NCBI GenBank assembly: GCA_035625915.1
Contig: DASPOR010000138.1
Span: forward strand, 1 to 50,792
From: Alphaproteobacteria bacterium
GTDB lineage: Bacteria > Pseudomonadota > Alphaproteobacteria > JACZXZ01
Direction: 5' to 3'
DNA length: 50,792 nucleotides
Part shown: one piece after another, positions 27,336-35,608 of the stretch
Position numbering within the stretch: the stretch's first letter is position 1
Layout: every line of letters starts with the position of its first letter
Position numbers and translations under genes: made by a program
Notes under the pieces: model-generated
What the model was told of the DNA's origin: nothing
Database searches by the model: none
What the model saw: the letters and a program-made list of their open reading frames with translations, nothing else

Positions 27336-28439
27336 ATGAAGTTCCAGCTCGTCATCAACATGGAGCGGTCGACACCCAGCATCGACCTACGGGATCTCGA
27401 GCGCCATACGCTTGAGATGGTGCAAATGGCGGACGAGGGCGGCTTTGCCATCGTGTGGGCGGCCGAGCATCACGCGCTTGAACTGTTCATCGGACCCAAT
27501 CCGTTTGCGATGTTGACCTGGTGGGCCGCCCATACTTCGCAAATCCGCCTCGGCACAGCCGTTGCGGTGGCTCCGTACTGGCACCCGATCCGCTTGGCGG
27601 GAGAAGTCGGCCTCCTCGATCTCTACAGTCGAGGGAGGGTGGAATTCGGCATTGGTAGCGGCGCCTTCCAACGCGAGTTCGACCGAATGGCGCCCGGCCT
27701 GAAGCAAACCGAGGGCCATCACTACATGGAGGAAATGCTGCCCGTCCTGAAGGCGCTCTGGCGCGGGGATTACACCCACGACGGCAAATATTGGAAATTC
27801 CCGGAGTCGACCGCAGTGCCGAAGCCGTTGCAGAAGCCGCATCCACCACTCTGGGTCGCGGCACGCTCACCGCATACCTACGACATTGCGGTTAAGAACG
27901 GCTGCAACATTCTGTCTTGGGCCTTGTCGCGACCATTTGCCGAAGTCGAGTCCTACAAAGAGCGATTTGAGACGGCCCTCGCCAACAACCCGACTGCTCG
28001 CAGGCCAATCTTTGCGACGATGCGCTATACCGCCGTCTACGATCGCCCCGACCAGTGGGAAGTGCCCGTCAATGCCGCCCTGCGTCAAATGGGCCGCTTC
28101 GAAAACCTGTTCAAGAATTTGGGGGGCGTGCGGGAGGGTTTCCCCGAGGAGATCGACCTTGAAAGCCTGAACAGCCGTCAGGAATTCGACATTGGGGCGT
28201 TGCGGCAGAACCTGATGTTCGGCACGCCTTCCGAAATAATTAAGAAACTGAAGCCGTATGAAGCGCTCGGTGTAGACCACTTCACCTATTGCGCAAGCTA
28301 CGGGCTCGGCTTCAAAGAACAGAAGCGTTCGCTCGAACTCTTCATCAAGGAGGTCATGCCCGCATTCGCCGGGGCCGATCGCGCAGGGCCGCAAATGCCG
28401 ACTCAAGAGCAGCCCCGCTCGAGGGCGCCAGCCCGTTGA
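27336..28439 (+). CDS. LLM class flavin-dependent oxidoreductase (luciferase-like)
   Basis: This 367-residue protein has the TIM-barrel fold of bacterial luciferase-like FMN-dependent monooxygenases. Landmarks are VWAAEHHAL near residue 40, RLGTAVAVAPYWHPIRLAGEVGLLD, and GRVEFGIGSGAFQREF. LKALWRGDYTHDGKYW and the PHPPLWVAARSP block follow. Such enzymes oxidise small organic substrates with O2 and reduced FMN. It is co-transcribed with the GntR gene and convergent, with a 3-bp gap, with the end of the Liv operon. No flavin reductase gene is adjacent. Substrate unknown, possibly the compound imported by the neighbouring ABC system. Confidence 0.88.
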   Translation: MKFQLVINMERSTPSIDLRDLERHTLEMVQMADEGGFAIVWAAEHHALELFIGPNPFAMLTWWAAHTSQIRLGTAVAVAPYWHPIRLAGEVGLLDLYSRGRVEFGIGSGAFQREFDRMAPGLKQTEGHHYMEEMLPVLKALWRGDYTHDGKYWKFPESTAVPKPLQKPHPPLWVAARSPHTYDIAVKNGCNILSWALSRPFAEVESYKERFETALANNPTARRPIFATMRYTAVYDRPDQWEVPVNAALRQMGRFENLFKNLGGVREGFPEEIDLESLNSRQEFDIGALRQNLMFGTPSEIIKKLKPYEALGVDHFTYCASYGLGFKEQKRSLELFIKEVMPAFAGADRAGPQMPTQEQPRSRAPAR

Positions 28440-28442
28440 CGG

Positions 28443-29156
28443 TCACGTAGACTTCTCGCCCAGGTAGGACTTGCGCACGAGGTCGCTCCGCAAGAGGCTT
28501 TCTGCCGAGTCGTGAAGAATGATGTACCCCGCCTGAATTACATAGCCCCGATTCGCAACGCGCAGTGCCATTCGGGCGTTCTGCTCCACGAGGAGGATTG
28601 TCGTCCCCTGCTGGCGTATGTTGGCGATCGTCTCGAAAATGGTCGCGACCAGGATTGGGGAGAGGCCCATGGAGGGCTCGTCGAGGAGGAGCAGTTTGGG
28701 ACTAGCCATCAGCGCTCGCCCCATCGCCAGCATCTGCTGCTCACCCCCCGAGAGGGTCCCGCCTTTCTGGTGATGGCGCTCCTGCAGGCGGGGGAAGAGC
28801 GTGAATACCCGCTCGATGTCGCCGGCGATGTTGTGCTTGTCCGCACGCGCGAATGCGCCCAATTCCAAATTCTCGAGAACGGTCATGCGAGGGAAGATGC
28901 GCCGGCCTTCGGGGGATTGGGAGATCCCCATTCGGACCACCTTGTCGGTCGAGAGGCCGTCGATTCGCTCGCCCTCAAATCGGATCTCGCCTTTATTTGG
29001 GCCGAGCGTGCCAATGATCGTCTTGAGCGTCGTCGTCTTGCCGGCCCCATTGGATCCAATCAACGTAACGATCTCGCCTCTCTCGACATTAAGCGAGATG
29101 CCCTTCAGGGCCCGGATGTTTCCGTAGCTGGTGTGGACGTCCAGGAGTTCAAGCAC
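28443..29156 (-). CDS. livF: Branched-chain-type ABC transporter ATP-binding protein
   Basis: This 237-residue ATPase matches LivF. Walker A GSNGAGKTTTLKT, the Q-loop region, the signature SGGEQQMLAMGRAL and Walker B LLLLDEPSMGLSPI are present, with the typical LVEQNARMAL switch region. A GTG start at 29156 overlaps the stop of the preceding fused gene by 8 nt and gives the family length; other starts upstream would intrude into that gene. It is the last gene of the Liv-type operon. With the fused LivM-LivG it makes up the nucleotide-binding dimer. Confidence 0.9.
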   Translation of the reverse strand: MLELLDVHTSYGNIRALKGISLNVERGEIVTLIGSNGAGKTTTLKTIIGTLGPNKGEIRFEGERIDGLSTDKVVRMGISQSPEGRRIFPRMTVLENLELGAFARADKHNIAGDIERVFTLFPRLQERHHQKGGTLSGGEQQMLAMGRALMASPKLLLLDEPSMGLSPILVATIFETIANIRQQGTTILLVEQNARMALRVANRGYVIQAGYIILHDSAESLLRSDLVRKSYLGEKST

Positions 29157-31161
29157 TGAGCAAATCCGCTTCGTAGCCTTCGCCAAGGTAGGCTTCAATG
29201 ACCTTAGGATCGCGCTGCACCTGCGCGGGCGGGCCCTCGGCGATCTTGACCCCGTAATCCAACACGGTGATGTGATCGGACAATCCCATGACGACCTCCA
29301 TGTGATGCTCGATGAGCAGGATTGTCAGGCCCAGCTCTCGCCGGAGTCGTCCAAGGAACTCGCCCAAGTCAACCGTCTCGCGAGGGTTCATCCCTGCCGT
29401 CGGTTCGTCGAGCAGCAGAAGCCTCGGTCGGGTTGCGAGGGCGCGCGCGATCTCCAGGCGTCGCTGGTCGCCATAAGGAAAATTCTTCGCAAGCGTCTCC
29501 GACCGGCCTTCGAGCCCGACGAAATCAAGGAGTTCTAAGGCGCGATCGCGCGCCTCAAGCTCCTCTCTGACAATCCAGGGCGGACGGAACACGGCCGCGC
29601 CGACGGCGCCGCGGAGACGGCTATGCTCACCGACCAAAATGTTCTCGAGTGCCGTCATACTCGGGAAAAGACGGATCGATTGAAAGGTCCTGGCAATCCC
29701 ACGCTCCGTGATTCGATTTGGACGCAACCCGGCGATGCTGTGCCCGTCGAACAGCAGCTCGCCGGAGCTCGGTTTGAGGAGACCAGTGATGATGTTGAAA
29801 AAGGTCGTCTTTCCGGCCCCGTTCGGGCCGATCAGGCCAGCGATCGAGCCTTCTTCGATCGAGAAGTCGACGTTGGTCAGGGCCGTGAGACCCTCGAAGT
29901 GCTTGGTGATCGCCCGCGCCTCGAGGATGGCGCCCTTCTTTCCATGGCCCGTGCTCGGCGCATGGCGCGCCGTTCCATCGCGCAGCCAGCCGAGCACGGG
30001 GAGATCCCGGTGCAGGACGGGTGCTGGGTGCGGTGCCGGGATCGCAGCCCCCTCCTCGGAATCGTCCGCGACGGTAACCCGGCGCCATCGCCCGGCCTCG
30101 ATCAACCCGCCCGGTTTCAGGATCATCATGGCAACAAGCCCGAGCCCGAAGAAAAACCAGCGCCACAGCGTGAAATCCACGGTGGTCAGCGCGTGGATCC
30201 CGAGAATCCCGCCGAGCCAACGGGTCCAGTGAGTGAGCTGCGCGAGGAAAATCCGGTCGAACAGGGTGATCACAATGCCGCCCGCGATGACCCCACGGAT
30301 CGAGCCCATTCCGCCGAGAATTACCATGCAGAGCAGCATGATCGAGACGTTGAACTCGAAAGCGCCCGGCGTGATGACTTGAAGCTTCGCTGCGTAGACG
30401 GAGCCGGCAAAACCCGAGAAGGTTGCTCCCAGCGCAAAGGCAAGAAGCTTGGATTTGACCGGGTCGACCCCCATGCAGGCAGCGGCGGTCTCGTCCTCGC
30501 GGATGGCCATCCAGGCCCGGCCCAACCGCGACTGGCGCAGCCGGTTCATGGCCCAGACGGAGATTCCGCCGATGATCAGGATCAGGAAGTACCAGGGGAT
30601 GACGCTGGTCTCGAAGGGTACGCCGGGCAGGTGGGGCTGTCCGATCGGATTGACCCCATTCTCTCCCCCCGTGAGATTCAGGCGTGTGACCGGCTGCCAG
30701 CCGCCGATCTGGATCGTTATATCGCCCAAATTCCGAATGGCGACCGGGATGATCTCGCCGAAGGCAAGCGTGATGATTGCGAGATAGTCCCCTCGGACCC
30801 GCAGCGTCGGAGCCCCGATGATGACCCCGAAGGTCGCGGAGACGACGGCGCTCAGCCAGATAACTTTCCAGAAGCCCCACTCGAATCCCATGAGCGGGGA
30901 ATTGAACAGCCCCATGGTGTAGGCGCCGATCGCAAAGAACGCGGCGTAGCCGAGGTCGAGAAGACCAGCGTAACCCACCACGATATTGAGTCCGAGGGCG
31001 AGCATAACGTAGATCATCGCGTCGGTGACCGCGTAGAGCGTATTCGTGCCAAGTGCCTGGTCGGCAAACGGGAAGGCGACCAGCAGGACAACGACGAGCA
31101 CTACCGCGAGCGGGAGGCGAAGCGGCTGAGGCAAAGACATCCAGAGGGTATCTGTGGTCAT
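29149..31161 (-). CDS. Fused branched-chain-type ABC permease and ATP-binding protein (LivM-LivG)
   Basis: This 670-residue protein joins two normally separate subunits in one uninterrupted frame. Residues 1 to about 370 are a LivM permease with about ten helices and the motif NIVVGYAGLLDLGYAAFFAIGAY (positions 55-78, in part). A polar, Pro/Ala-rich linker of about 40 residues follows. From about residue 413 there is a LivG ATPase with Walker A GPNGAGKTT (near 443), signature FPYGDQRRLEIARAL, Walker B LLLLDEPTAGMNP and the LLIEHHMEVVMGLSD switch. The ATG at 31161 is 4 nt after the livH stop. Such fusions occur in proteobacteria but are a minority. The ligand is unknown. Confidence 0.9.
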   Translation of the reverse strand: MTTDTLWMSLPQPLRLPLAVVLVVVLLVAFPFADQALGTNTLYAVTDAMIYVMLALGLNIVVGYAGLLDLGYAAFFAIGAYTMGLFNSPLMGFEWGFWKVIWLSAVVSATFGVIIGAPTLRVRGDYLAIITLAFGEIIPVAIRNLGDITIQIGGWQPVTRLNLTGGENGVNPIGQPHLPGVPFETSVIPWYFLILIIGGISVWAMNRLRQSRLGRAWMAIREDETAAACMGVDPVKSKLLAFALGATFSGFAGSVYAAKLQVITPGAFEFNVSIMLLCMVILGGMGSIRGVIAGGIVITLFDRIFLAQLTHWTRWLGGILGIHALTTVDFTLWRWFFFGLGLVAMMILKPGGLIEAGRWRRVTVADDSEEGAAIPAPHPAPVLHRDLPVLGWLRDGTARHAPSTGHGKKGAILEARAITKHFEGLTALTNVDFSIEEGSIAGLIGPNGAGKTTFFNIITGLLKPSSGELLFDGHSIAGLRPNRITERGIARTFQSIRLFPSMTALENILVGEHSRLRGAVGAAVFRPPWIVREELEARDRALELLDFVGLEGRSETLAKNFPYGDQRRLEIARALATRPRLLLLDEPTAGMNPRETVDLGEFLGRLRRELGLTILLIEHHMEVVMGLSDHITVLDYGVKIAEGPPAQVQRDPKVIEAYLGEGYEADLLSA

Positions 31162-31165
31162 GGTG

Positions 31166-32104
31166 CTAATGCTTCTCCGGTGCGCGTTCGCCCAACAGGC
31201 CATGGGGCCGGAACACCAGGACCAGAATCAAAATGGCGAAGACGACGGCGTTGGTCCAACGGGGCGAAATGTATTGATCGCTCCAGGCAGAAAGAAATCC
31301 GATCAAGAACCCCCCGATTGCCGCGCCCGGCATATTCCCGATCCCACCCAGCACTGCCGCGGTAAAGGCCCGCAAGCCCGCCTGATAGCCCATCCACCAT
31401 TGGCCGATGTTGTAGTAGACACCCTGGACCACTCCGGCAGCCCCCGCCAAGGCGCCACCTACGAAGAACGTCAGCATGATCATCTTTTCCACGTCGATGC
31501 CCATGGCCGCGGCGGTCTCCCGATCCTGGGCGGTGGCGCGCATGGCCTTCCCCCAGGAGGTACGCGTAACGAAGAGATGAAGCGCAAATATCAGCGGGAT
31601 CGTGACGCCGACGACCAGCAGATCCTTGGTGGTGATATAGATCTGGCTGTCGATCTGGAAGACGTCCCGGAGAATGTCGATGCTGGGGAATATGTCGGGG
31701 TAAGAGAGCACGTATGGCCCTTTCCAGACGAGCGTCAAATTTTCCAGCATGAAAGAGACGCCGATTGCGGAGATCAGCGGAACCAGCCGGGGCGCTCGCC
31801 GCAGCGGCCGGTAGGCTAGTCGATCGACGAGGAGGTTGAGGAAGCCGGTCAAAATCATGGTTACGACGAGGATAAGCGGCAGTATGGTCACGAGCTCCCA
31901 GCCATGGAGCGTGCGTGCCAGTCCAAAGTCGGTGAACAGGGTGAGCGAGATCATGAGGCCCAGCATGAAAATGTCACCATGGGCAAAGTTGATCAGCTCG
32001 ATGATCCCATAGACCATCGTGTAGCCAAGGGCGATGAGTGCAAAAATCGACCCGCGGGTGAGGCCGTTGATGGTCTGCTGGACGATAAGTTCGAACAGGT
32101 TCAT
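31166..32104 (-). CDS. livH: Branched-chain-type ABC transporter permease
   Basis: This 312-residue LivH-like permease begins with QQTINGLTRGSIFALIALGYTMVYG and carries the GDIFMLGLMI segment and the coupling-loop region TSWGKAMRATAQDRETAAAMGIDVEK. Its stop is 4 nt before the fused LivM-LivG gene. It follows the binding-protein gene after 148 nt that contain two hairpins. It forms one of the two transmembrane subunits. Confidence 0.92.
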   Translation of the reverse strand: MNLFELIVQQTINGLTRGSIFALIALGYTMVYGIIELINFAHGDIFMLGLMISLTLFTDFGLARTLHGWELVTILPLILVVTMILTGFLNLLVDRLAYRPLRRAPRLVPLISAIGVSFMLENLTLVWKGPYVLSYPDIFPSIDILRDVFQIDSQIYITTKDLLVVGVTIPLIFALHLFVTRTSWGKAMRATAQDRETAAAMGIDVEKMIMLTFFVGGALAGAAGVVQGVYYNIGQWWMGYQAGLRAFTAAVLGGIGNMPGAAIGGFLIGFLSAWSDQYISPRWTNAVVFAILILVLVFRPHGLLGERAPEKH

Positions 32105-32202
32105 GGGACGCGACGCGAAAAGTTGGGTGTACGCTTAGCCACGTTATCGCTTAAGAGCGGACCGCCAAGCGGCCGCCGGGGCGCCCTTCGGCCAATTGGG
32201 GG

Positions 32203-32240
32203 ACCCCGCGCGGGGGTGGGAGAGGGCCGAATCCGGCCCT
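32203..32240. repeat. Tandem GC-rich hairpins between binding-protein gene and livH
   Basis: Two inverted repeats sit side by side: ACCCCGCGCGGGGGT (32203-32217) and AGGGCCG-AATC-CGGCCCT (32223-32240). They begin 12 nt after the stop of the binding-protein gene in the direction of transcription. There is no T-run, so rather than a full terminator they probably act as a partial terminator or a stabilising 3' end, making the binding protein more abundant than the permeases, as is common in such operons. Confidence 0.55.
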
Positions 32241-32252
32241 CCCCGTCTCGCG

Positions 32253-33491
32253 CTACTTTAGGACCTCTATGAATTCGAACTTGCACCCTATTGGGTTGTC
32301 CGCCTTGACCACCTTAAAGCCGGACATGACCTTCATCGTGGTGTCTCCATTCGCGTCGAAGCTCCACTTGCCGTTGAGACCGTCGAAGTCTTTGGTGCTG
32401 GCGACGGCGGCCAGGATCTTCGCCCGGTCCTTCTCGCCCGCCCGCTTGATGGCGTCGACAGCCACGGCACCGGCTTCCCAGGAATAAAGGGCGTAGCCCG
32501 TGGGCTCGATATTGTATTTCTCCTTGTAGAGCTTGTAGAGCTCGGCGCCCTTGCCACTCATCTGCTCGAAGGGCAGGCTGGCGTACGTCATGTGCATGTC
32601 GACGGCCAGTGCTGCGTCGCAGGTGGCCGCCTTGAGAAGCTCGTCCTCATAGAGCCCGTCGGGACCCATGAATTCGACCTTGGGCGCCACCATCCCGAGA
32701 TCCTTCATCTGCCGAATGATGGTCTGGGCCCCTGTCTCGACCACGGCACCCATATAGACAAGGTCGGCTCCGCTCGCCCGGATCTTGGTGAGAACCGGCT
32801 TCTGGTCGGGCTGCTTGTAATCGATCCCCTCGTTGCCCAGGACCTCCATGCCGGCCTGCTTGGCGGCGACTTCGAAGACGTCCGCGATGCCTTTGCCGTA
32901 GAGTTCCTGATCGTTCAGGATGAACACCTTCTTGTGGCCGAGCTTTTTCGCCCAAGCGGCGCCCACGGCACCCTGGATGTCGTCCGCCGGCGGCACACGG
33001 AAGTAGCTCACGATCCCGAGAGGACGGTACATCTCGGGCTCGCCCTCAGCGGCACCCGCCTTCTTGGTGAGGCCGGGATAAGTATTGGCCGGCGTGATCT
33101 GAGCCATGTGGGCGCGCTGGGTGATCGCCATCGAGACCTTGGCGGCACCCGAGTTATAAGTCCCGATATAGATCATGGCGTCAGGGTCAGACACGGCCTT
33201 GTTCGCGTTTTCCGCCTCGACGGCACCATCCCACTTGCCGGTCTGGGGCGAGGCATCGTCTAAGTTGACCACCTCGAGGCAGTAGCCGGCGGCCACGCCC
33301 TGGCTCTGGGCCACGGCGATGTCGACGCCATTCTTCATGCCCGTGCCTTCCGGGAGCATGGCGCCCTGCATCGGCCAGCTTGTGTATATTCTAATTTTGC
33401 CCTTTGGGCAGTCGGCGGCGTTAACGCTCATCGAGACGCCAGCCAGCGGCAACGCCACGATCAAAAAGGCGAAGGCATTCCATCGTTTCAT
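32253..33491 (-). CDS. Branched-chain-type ABC transporter substrate-binding protein
   Basis: This 412-residue periplasmic binding protein is of the LivJ/Peripla_BP_6 type. The ATG at 33491 has AGGA 5 nt upstream and gives a signal peptide with cleavage around VNA-AD (residue 25). Landmarks are IYTSWPMQGAMLPEGTGMKNGVDIAV, a central YKQPDQKPVLTKIRASGADLVYMGA stretch, and FILNDQELYGKGIADVF. It is the first gene of the operon. The ligand could be an amino acid, amide, urea or aromatic acid; the nearby GntR-LLM pair favours an aromatic or other xenobiotic-like compound, but that is speculation. Confidence 0.9.
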   Translation of the reverse strand: MKRWNAFAFLIVALPLAGVSMSVNAADCPKGKIRIYTSWPMQGAMLPEGTGMKNGVDIAVAQSQGVAAGYCLEVVNLDDASPQTGKWDGAVEAENANKAVSDPDAMIYIGTYNSGAAKVSMAITQRAHMAQITPANTYPGLTKKAGAAEGEPEMYRPLGIVSYFRVPPADDIQGAVGAAWAKKLGHKKVFILNDQELYGKGIADVFEVAAKQAGMEVLGNEGIDYKQPDQKPVLTKIRASGADLVYMGAVVETGAQTIIRQMKDLGMVAPKVEFMGPDGLYEDELLKAATCDAALAVDMHMTYASLPFEQMSGKGAELYKLYKEKYNIEPTGYALYSWEAGAVAVDAIKRAGEKDRAKILAAVASTKDFDGLNGKWSFDANGDTTMKVMSGFKVVKADNPIGCKFEFIEVLK

Positions 33492-33602
33492 CGGATTCCT
33501 CCACTTTTTACGTTTTTCGGGCAATCACCGCCTTGATGATTGCCTCCCTGTTTACTGAATAAGACGACTCTAATACTACCATGCTATCCATGCTGCATGT
33601 TC

Positions 33603-33624
33603 GATTCAATGGCGCTGTTGAATC
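33603..33624. promoter_or_regulatory. Inverted repeat upstream of Liv operon
   Basis: Arms GATTCAA (33603-33609) and TTGAATC (33618-33624) are a perfect 7-bp inverted repeat with an 8-nt spacer, about 112 bp before the binding-protein start. This could be an operator for the operon's regulator. There is no evidence beyond symmetry and position. Confidence 0.35.
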
Positions 33625-33728
33625 TGTCGGCGTGACAATGGCGTCTACCGGGATTGAAAGCGGCAATTTGTTGCGCGATCCGACCTCGAATGCTGGTTAT
33701 TCGCGCCCATCGAGTCGCGTTGTTACTC

Positions 33729-33968
33729 TCAGTAGTTGCCACCTTGGAGGCTATGACTTCTCATACTGGTGCGGCGCACCGATGGCCGTCGCCCGCGCGG
33801 CGTAACAGGGCTGTCGGCGCCTGCGATGCGAAAGGGCATCCAGTGAGAATGAGACTGTCCCGTCTTCACTGATAGCGGCAGAGCAATGGTTATCGCTCGC
33901 TGTCGGCTAGCCGGTATATCGGCCGTCCTGCGGTCGCTAATGGCGCTCTGGGCGATGTTTTTCGTCAT
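33729..33968 (-). CDS. Doubtful small hypothetical protein
   Basis: This ORF encodes 79 residues starting MTKNIAQSAISDRR. Its only positive sign is a well-placed ribosome site (AGGAGG, 6 nt before the ATG). The product is basic, Ser/Arg-rich, without membrane segments or a known motif, and its composition looks like that of chance ORFs in GC-rich DNA. It may be the beginning of a decayed gene. Confidence 0.2.
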   Translation of the reverse strand: MTKNIAQSAISDRRTADIPASRQRAITIALPLSVKTGQSHSHWMPFRIAGADSPVTPRGRRPSVRRTSMRSHSLQGGNY

Positions 33969-34090
33969 CCCTTGCCTCCTAACATTCGAGAAGCCCGCTG
34001 CGGCGTGGAGTAGCTCTGCGCCGTATTGAAGTTTGGAAGGCACTCAGCGAGTAGAAGATTCATCTTCCGACAAAATTCGAGATAGAAATT

Positions 34091-34531
34091 TTGAAGACTC
34101 ATAACAAAAGGGATTTGAGTCCGCGTCGCAGTCGCAACTGGATTGCATCGCTTTTCGCCATGTGGAGAACCACCGATCCGGGTGCAATGTGGTTAGATCC
34201 CAACTGCCGGCGATACTTCGCCGCAGACGTATTGAAGCGATGGGCGCTGGACTCGCCCGGCACCGAAGGCTTCGCCATGACCAGCGAAAGCATCGAAATG
34301 CGCGTCGACATAGGCGAGGGTACCGAAGTTGGCTTTTGGAACGGCCGCCAATTTGTATTTGTGGTGTGTTGCGAACGTTCAGATCGCGACGATCGCACTG
34401 ACCATGTTAGCATTGGCGAAGGAGGGGAGAGCCTTGGGCAATGTGTCGGCGCGGACACCTTGGTGGGCATGGACGTGGCCTGTATTGGCTTGGCTGATAT
34501 TGATTGTGACGGCCGTTGCCGGCGCCGGTAG
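34091..34531 (+). CDS. Hypothetical protein overlapping the antiporter start
   Basis: This ORF would encode up to 146 residues (an internal ATG at 34160 would give 123). The middle part has codon usage like that of the neighbouring genes and a plausible protein composition (MWRTTDPGAMWLDPNCRRY, then a stretch rich in Glu and Asp). It overlaps the antiporter gene by about 100 bp in a different frame, so its 3' part is probably not functional. No family is recognised. It could be a truncated gene. Confidence 0.3.
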   Translation: MKTHNKRDLSPRRSRNWIASLFAMWRTTDPGAMWLDPNCRRYFAADVLKRWALDSPGTEGFAMTSESIEMRVDIGEGTEVGFWNGRQFVFVVCCERSDRDDRTDHVSIGEGGESLGQCVGADTLVGMDVACIGLADIDCDGRCRRR

Positions 34532-35519
34532 CCTGATTCTAATAGTCGCGGGGGCGGTCCTCATTGCAACGGTGTTCGCGGCCGTCCATCACGCCGAAGT
34601 GGTCGCACACCGCACCGGTGAACCGTTCGGCACGCTTGTTCTAGCCGTCGCCGTGACCGTTATCGAGGTGGCACTTATCGTCTCCGTCATGCTTGCGGCT
34701 CCTGCGGAAAATTCCGCGCTGGCGCGCGACACGGTCTTTGCCGCCGTCATGATCGTCTGCAACGGCATCGTCGGCCTGTGCCTTCTCGCGGGTGGTGCGC
34801 GCTATGGCGAACAGGGCTTTCAACTTCGCGGCGCGAGCGCCGCACTTGCGGTACTGGCCGCGCTCACCACGCTCACCCTGATTTCGCCGAACGTTTCGGT
34901 GAGCGCGCCCGGCCCGCAGTTCAGTACGCCACAGCTTATTTTTGAGGGAATTGTCTCGCTGGTACTCTACGGCTCATTCGTTTTCGTCCAGACCGTACGG
35001 CACCATGACTATTTCCTCCCTGTCGAACGCAGCAACGAGGACGCGCACGCGACGGCCCCTTCAAACAGGGTTGCCCTGGTCAGTCTCGGCCTCCTAATCG
35101 TGTCCCTGGTCGCCATTGTGGGCCTTGCCAAGTCGCTCACCCCTATATTGGAGATTGGCGTAAGGCGGCTTGACCTGCCGGACGCGGTGGTTGGGATCGC
35201 CATTGCCGCACTGGTGCTGTTGCCTGAAGGTCTTGCAGCGGTCAGGGCTTCCCGCGCCAATCGATTGCAGACCAGTTTGAACCTGGCACTAGGATCGGCG
35301 CTTGCGACGATTGGCCTGACGATCCCGGTGGTTGCAGTCGTTTCCATCGTGATCGACCAGCCACTCGAGCTTGGCCTTGGTCCAAAGGACACTTTCCTCT
35401 TGGTCCTGACGCTCGTCATCGGCGTGATCACGTTGGGTACCGGCAGAACTACGGTGCTTCAGGGCATCGTGCACTTGGTCATCTTCGCGGTATTTTTGTT
35501 CTATGCGGTGTCACCGTGA
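34434..35519 (+). CDS. Calcium/cation:proton antiporter (ChaA-like, CaCA superfamily)
   Basis: This 361-residue membrane protein has about eleven helices in two homologous halves. Each half has a conserved acidic helix: AVTVIEVALIVSVML (residues about 83-97) and GIAIAALVLLPEGLAAVRASRANRL in the second. These Glu-containing motifs bind the cation in the CAX/ChaA family, which exports Ca2+, Na+ or K+ against protons. A TTG start at 34434 is proposed because AGGAGGGGAG lies 8 nt upstream; an ATG at 34404 has no ribosome site. It is convergent with gltS. Which cation it moves cannot be decided. Confidence 0.85.
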   Translation: MGNVSARTPWWAWTWPVLAWLILIVTAVAGAGSLILIVAGAVLIATVFAAVHHAEVVAHRTGEPFGTLVLAVAVTVIEVALIVSVMLAAPAENSALARDTVFAAVMIVCNGIVGLCLLAGGARYGEQGFQLRGASAALAVLAALTTLTLISPNVSVSAPGPQFSTPQLIFEGIVSLVLYGSFVFVQTVRHHDYFLPVERSNEDAHATAPSNRVALVSLGLLIVSLVAIVGLAKSLTPILEIGVRRLDLPDAVVGIAIAALVLLPEGLAAVRASRANRLQTSLNLALGSALATIGLTIPVVAVVSIVIDQPLELGLGPKDTFLLVLTLVIGVITLGTGRTTVLQGIVHLVIFAVFLFYAVSP

Positions 35520-35608
35520 AGCATTGCCCATCAAAGTAGTTTCGAGCGATCGATGTCGCCTAGCGAACGAGGTGCCTTGTTGAGCGGACACAATCGAGTG
35601 TTCAGTGT

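Larger units (their letters stand above)
33492..34433. other. Long intergenic region between Liv operon and cation antiporter gene
   Basis: This 940-bp stretch holds the Liv operon promoter region with an inverted repeat at 33603-33624. It also holds two weak candidate genes: a minus-strand ORF 33729-33968 with a strong AGGAGG ribosome site, and a plus-strand ORF 34091-34531. The stretch is otherwise without recognisable features. Confidence 0.4.

Noticed and set aside
29623..31365. A 580-residue plus-strand open frame
   Set aside because: It lies opposite the fused LivM-LivG gene, has the Asp/Arg/Pro-rich composition of an antisense frame in GC-rich DNA, and shows no family motif.
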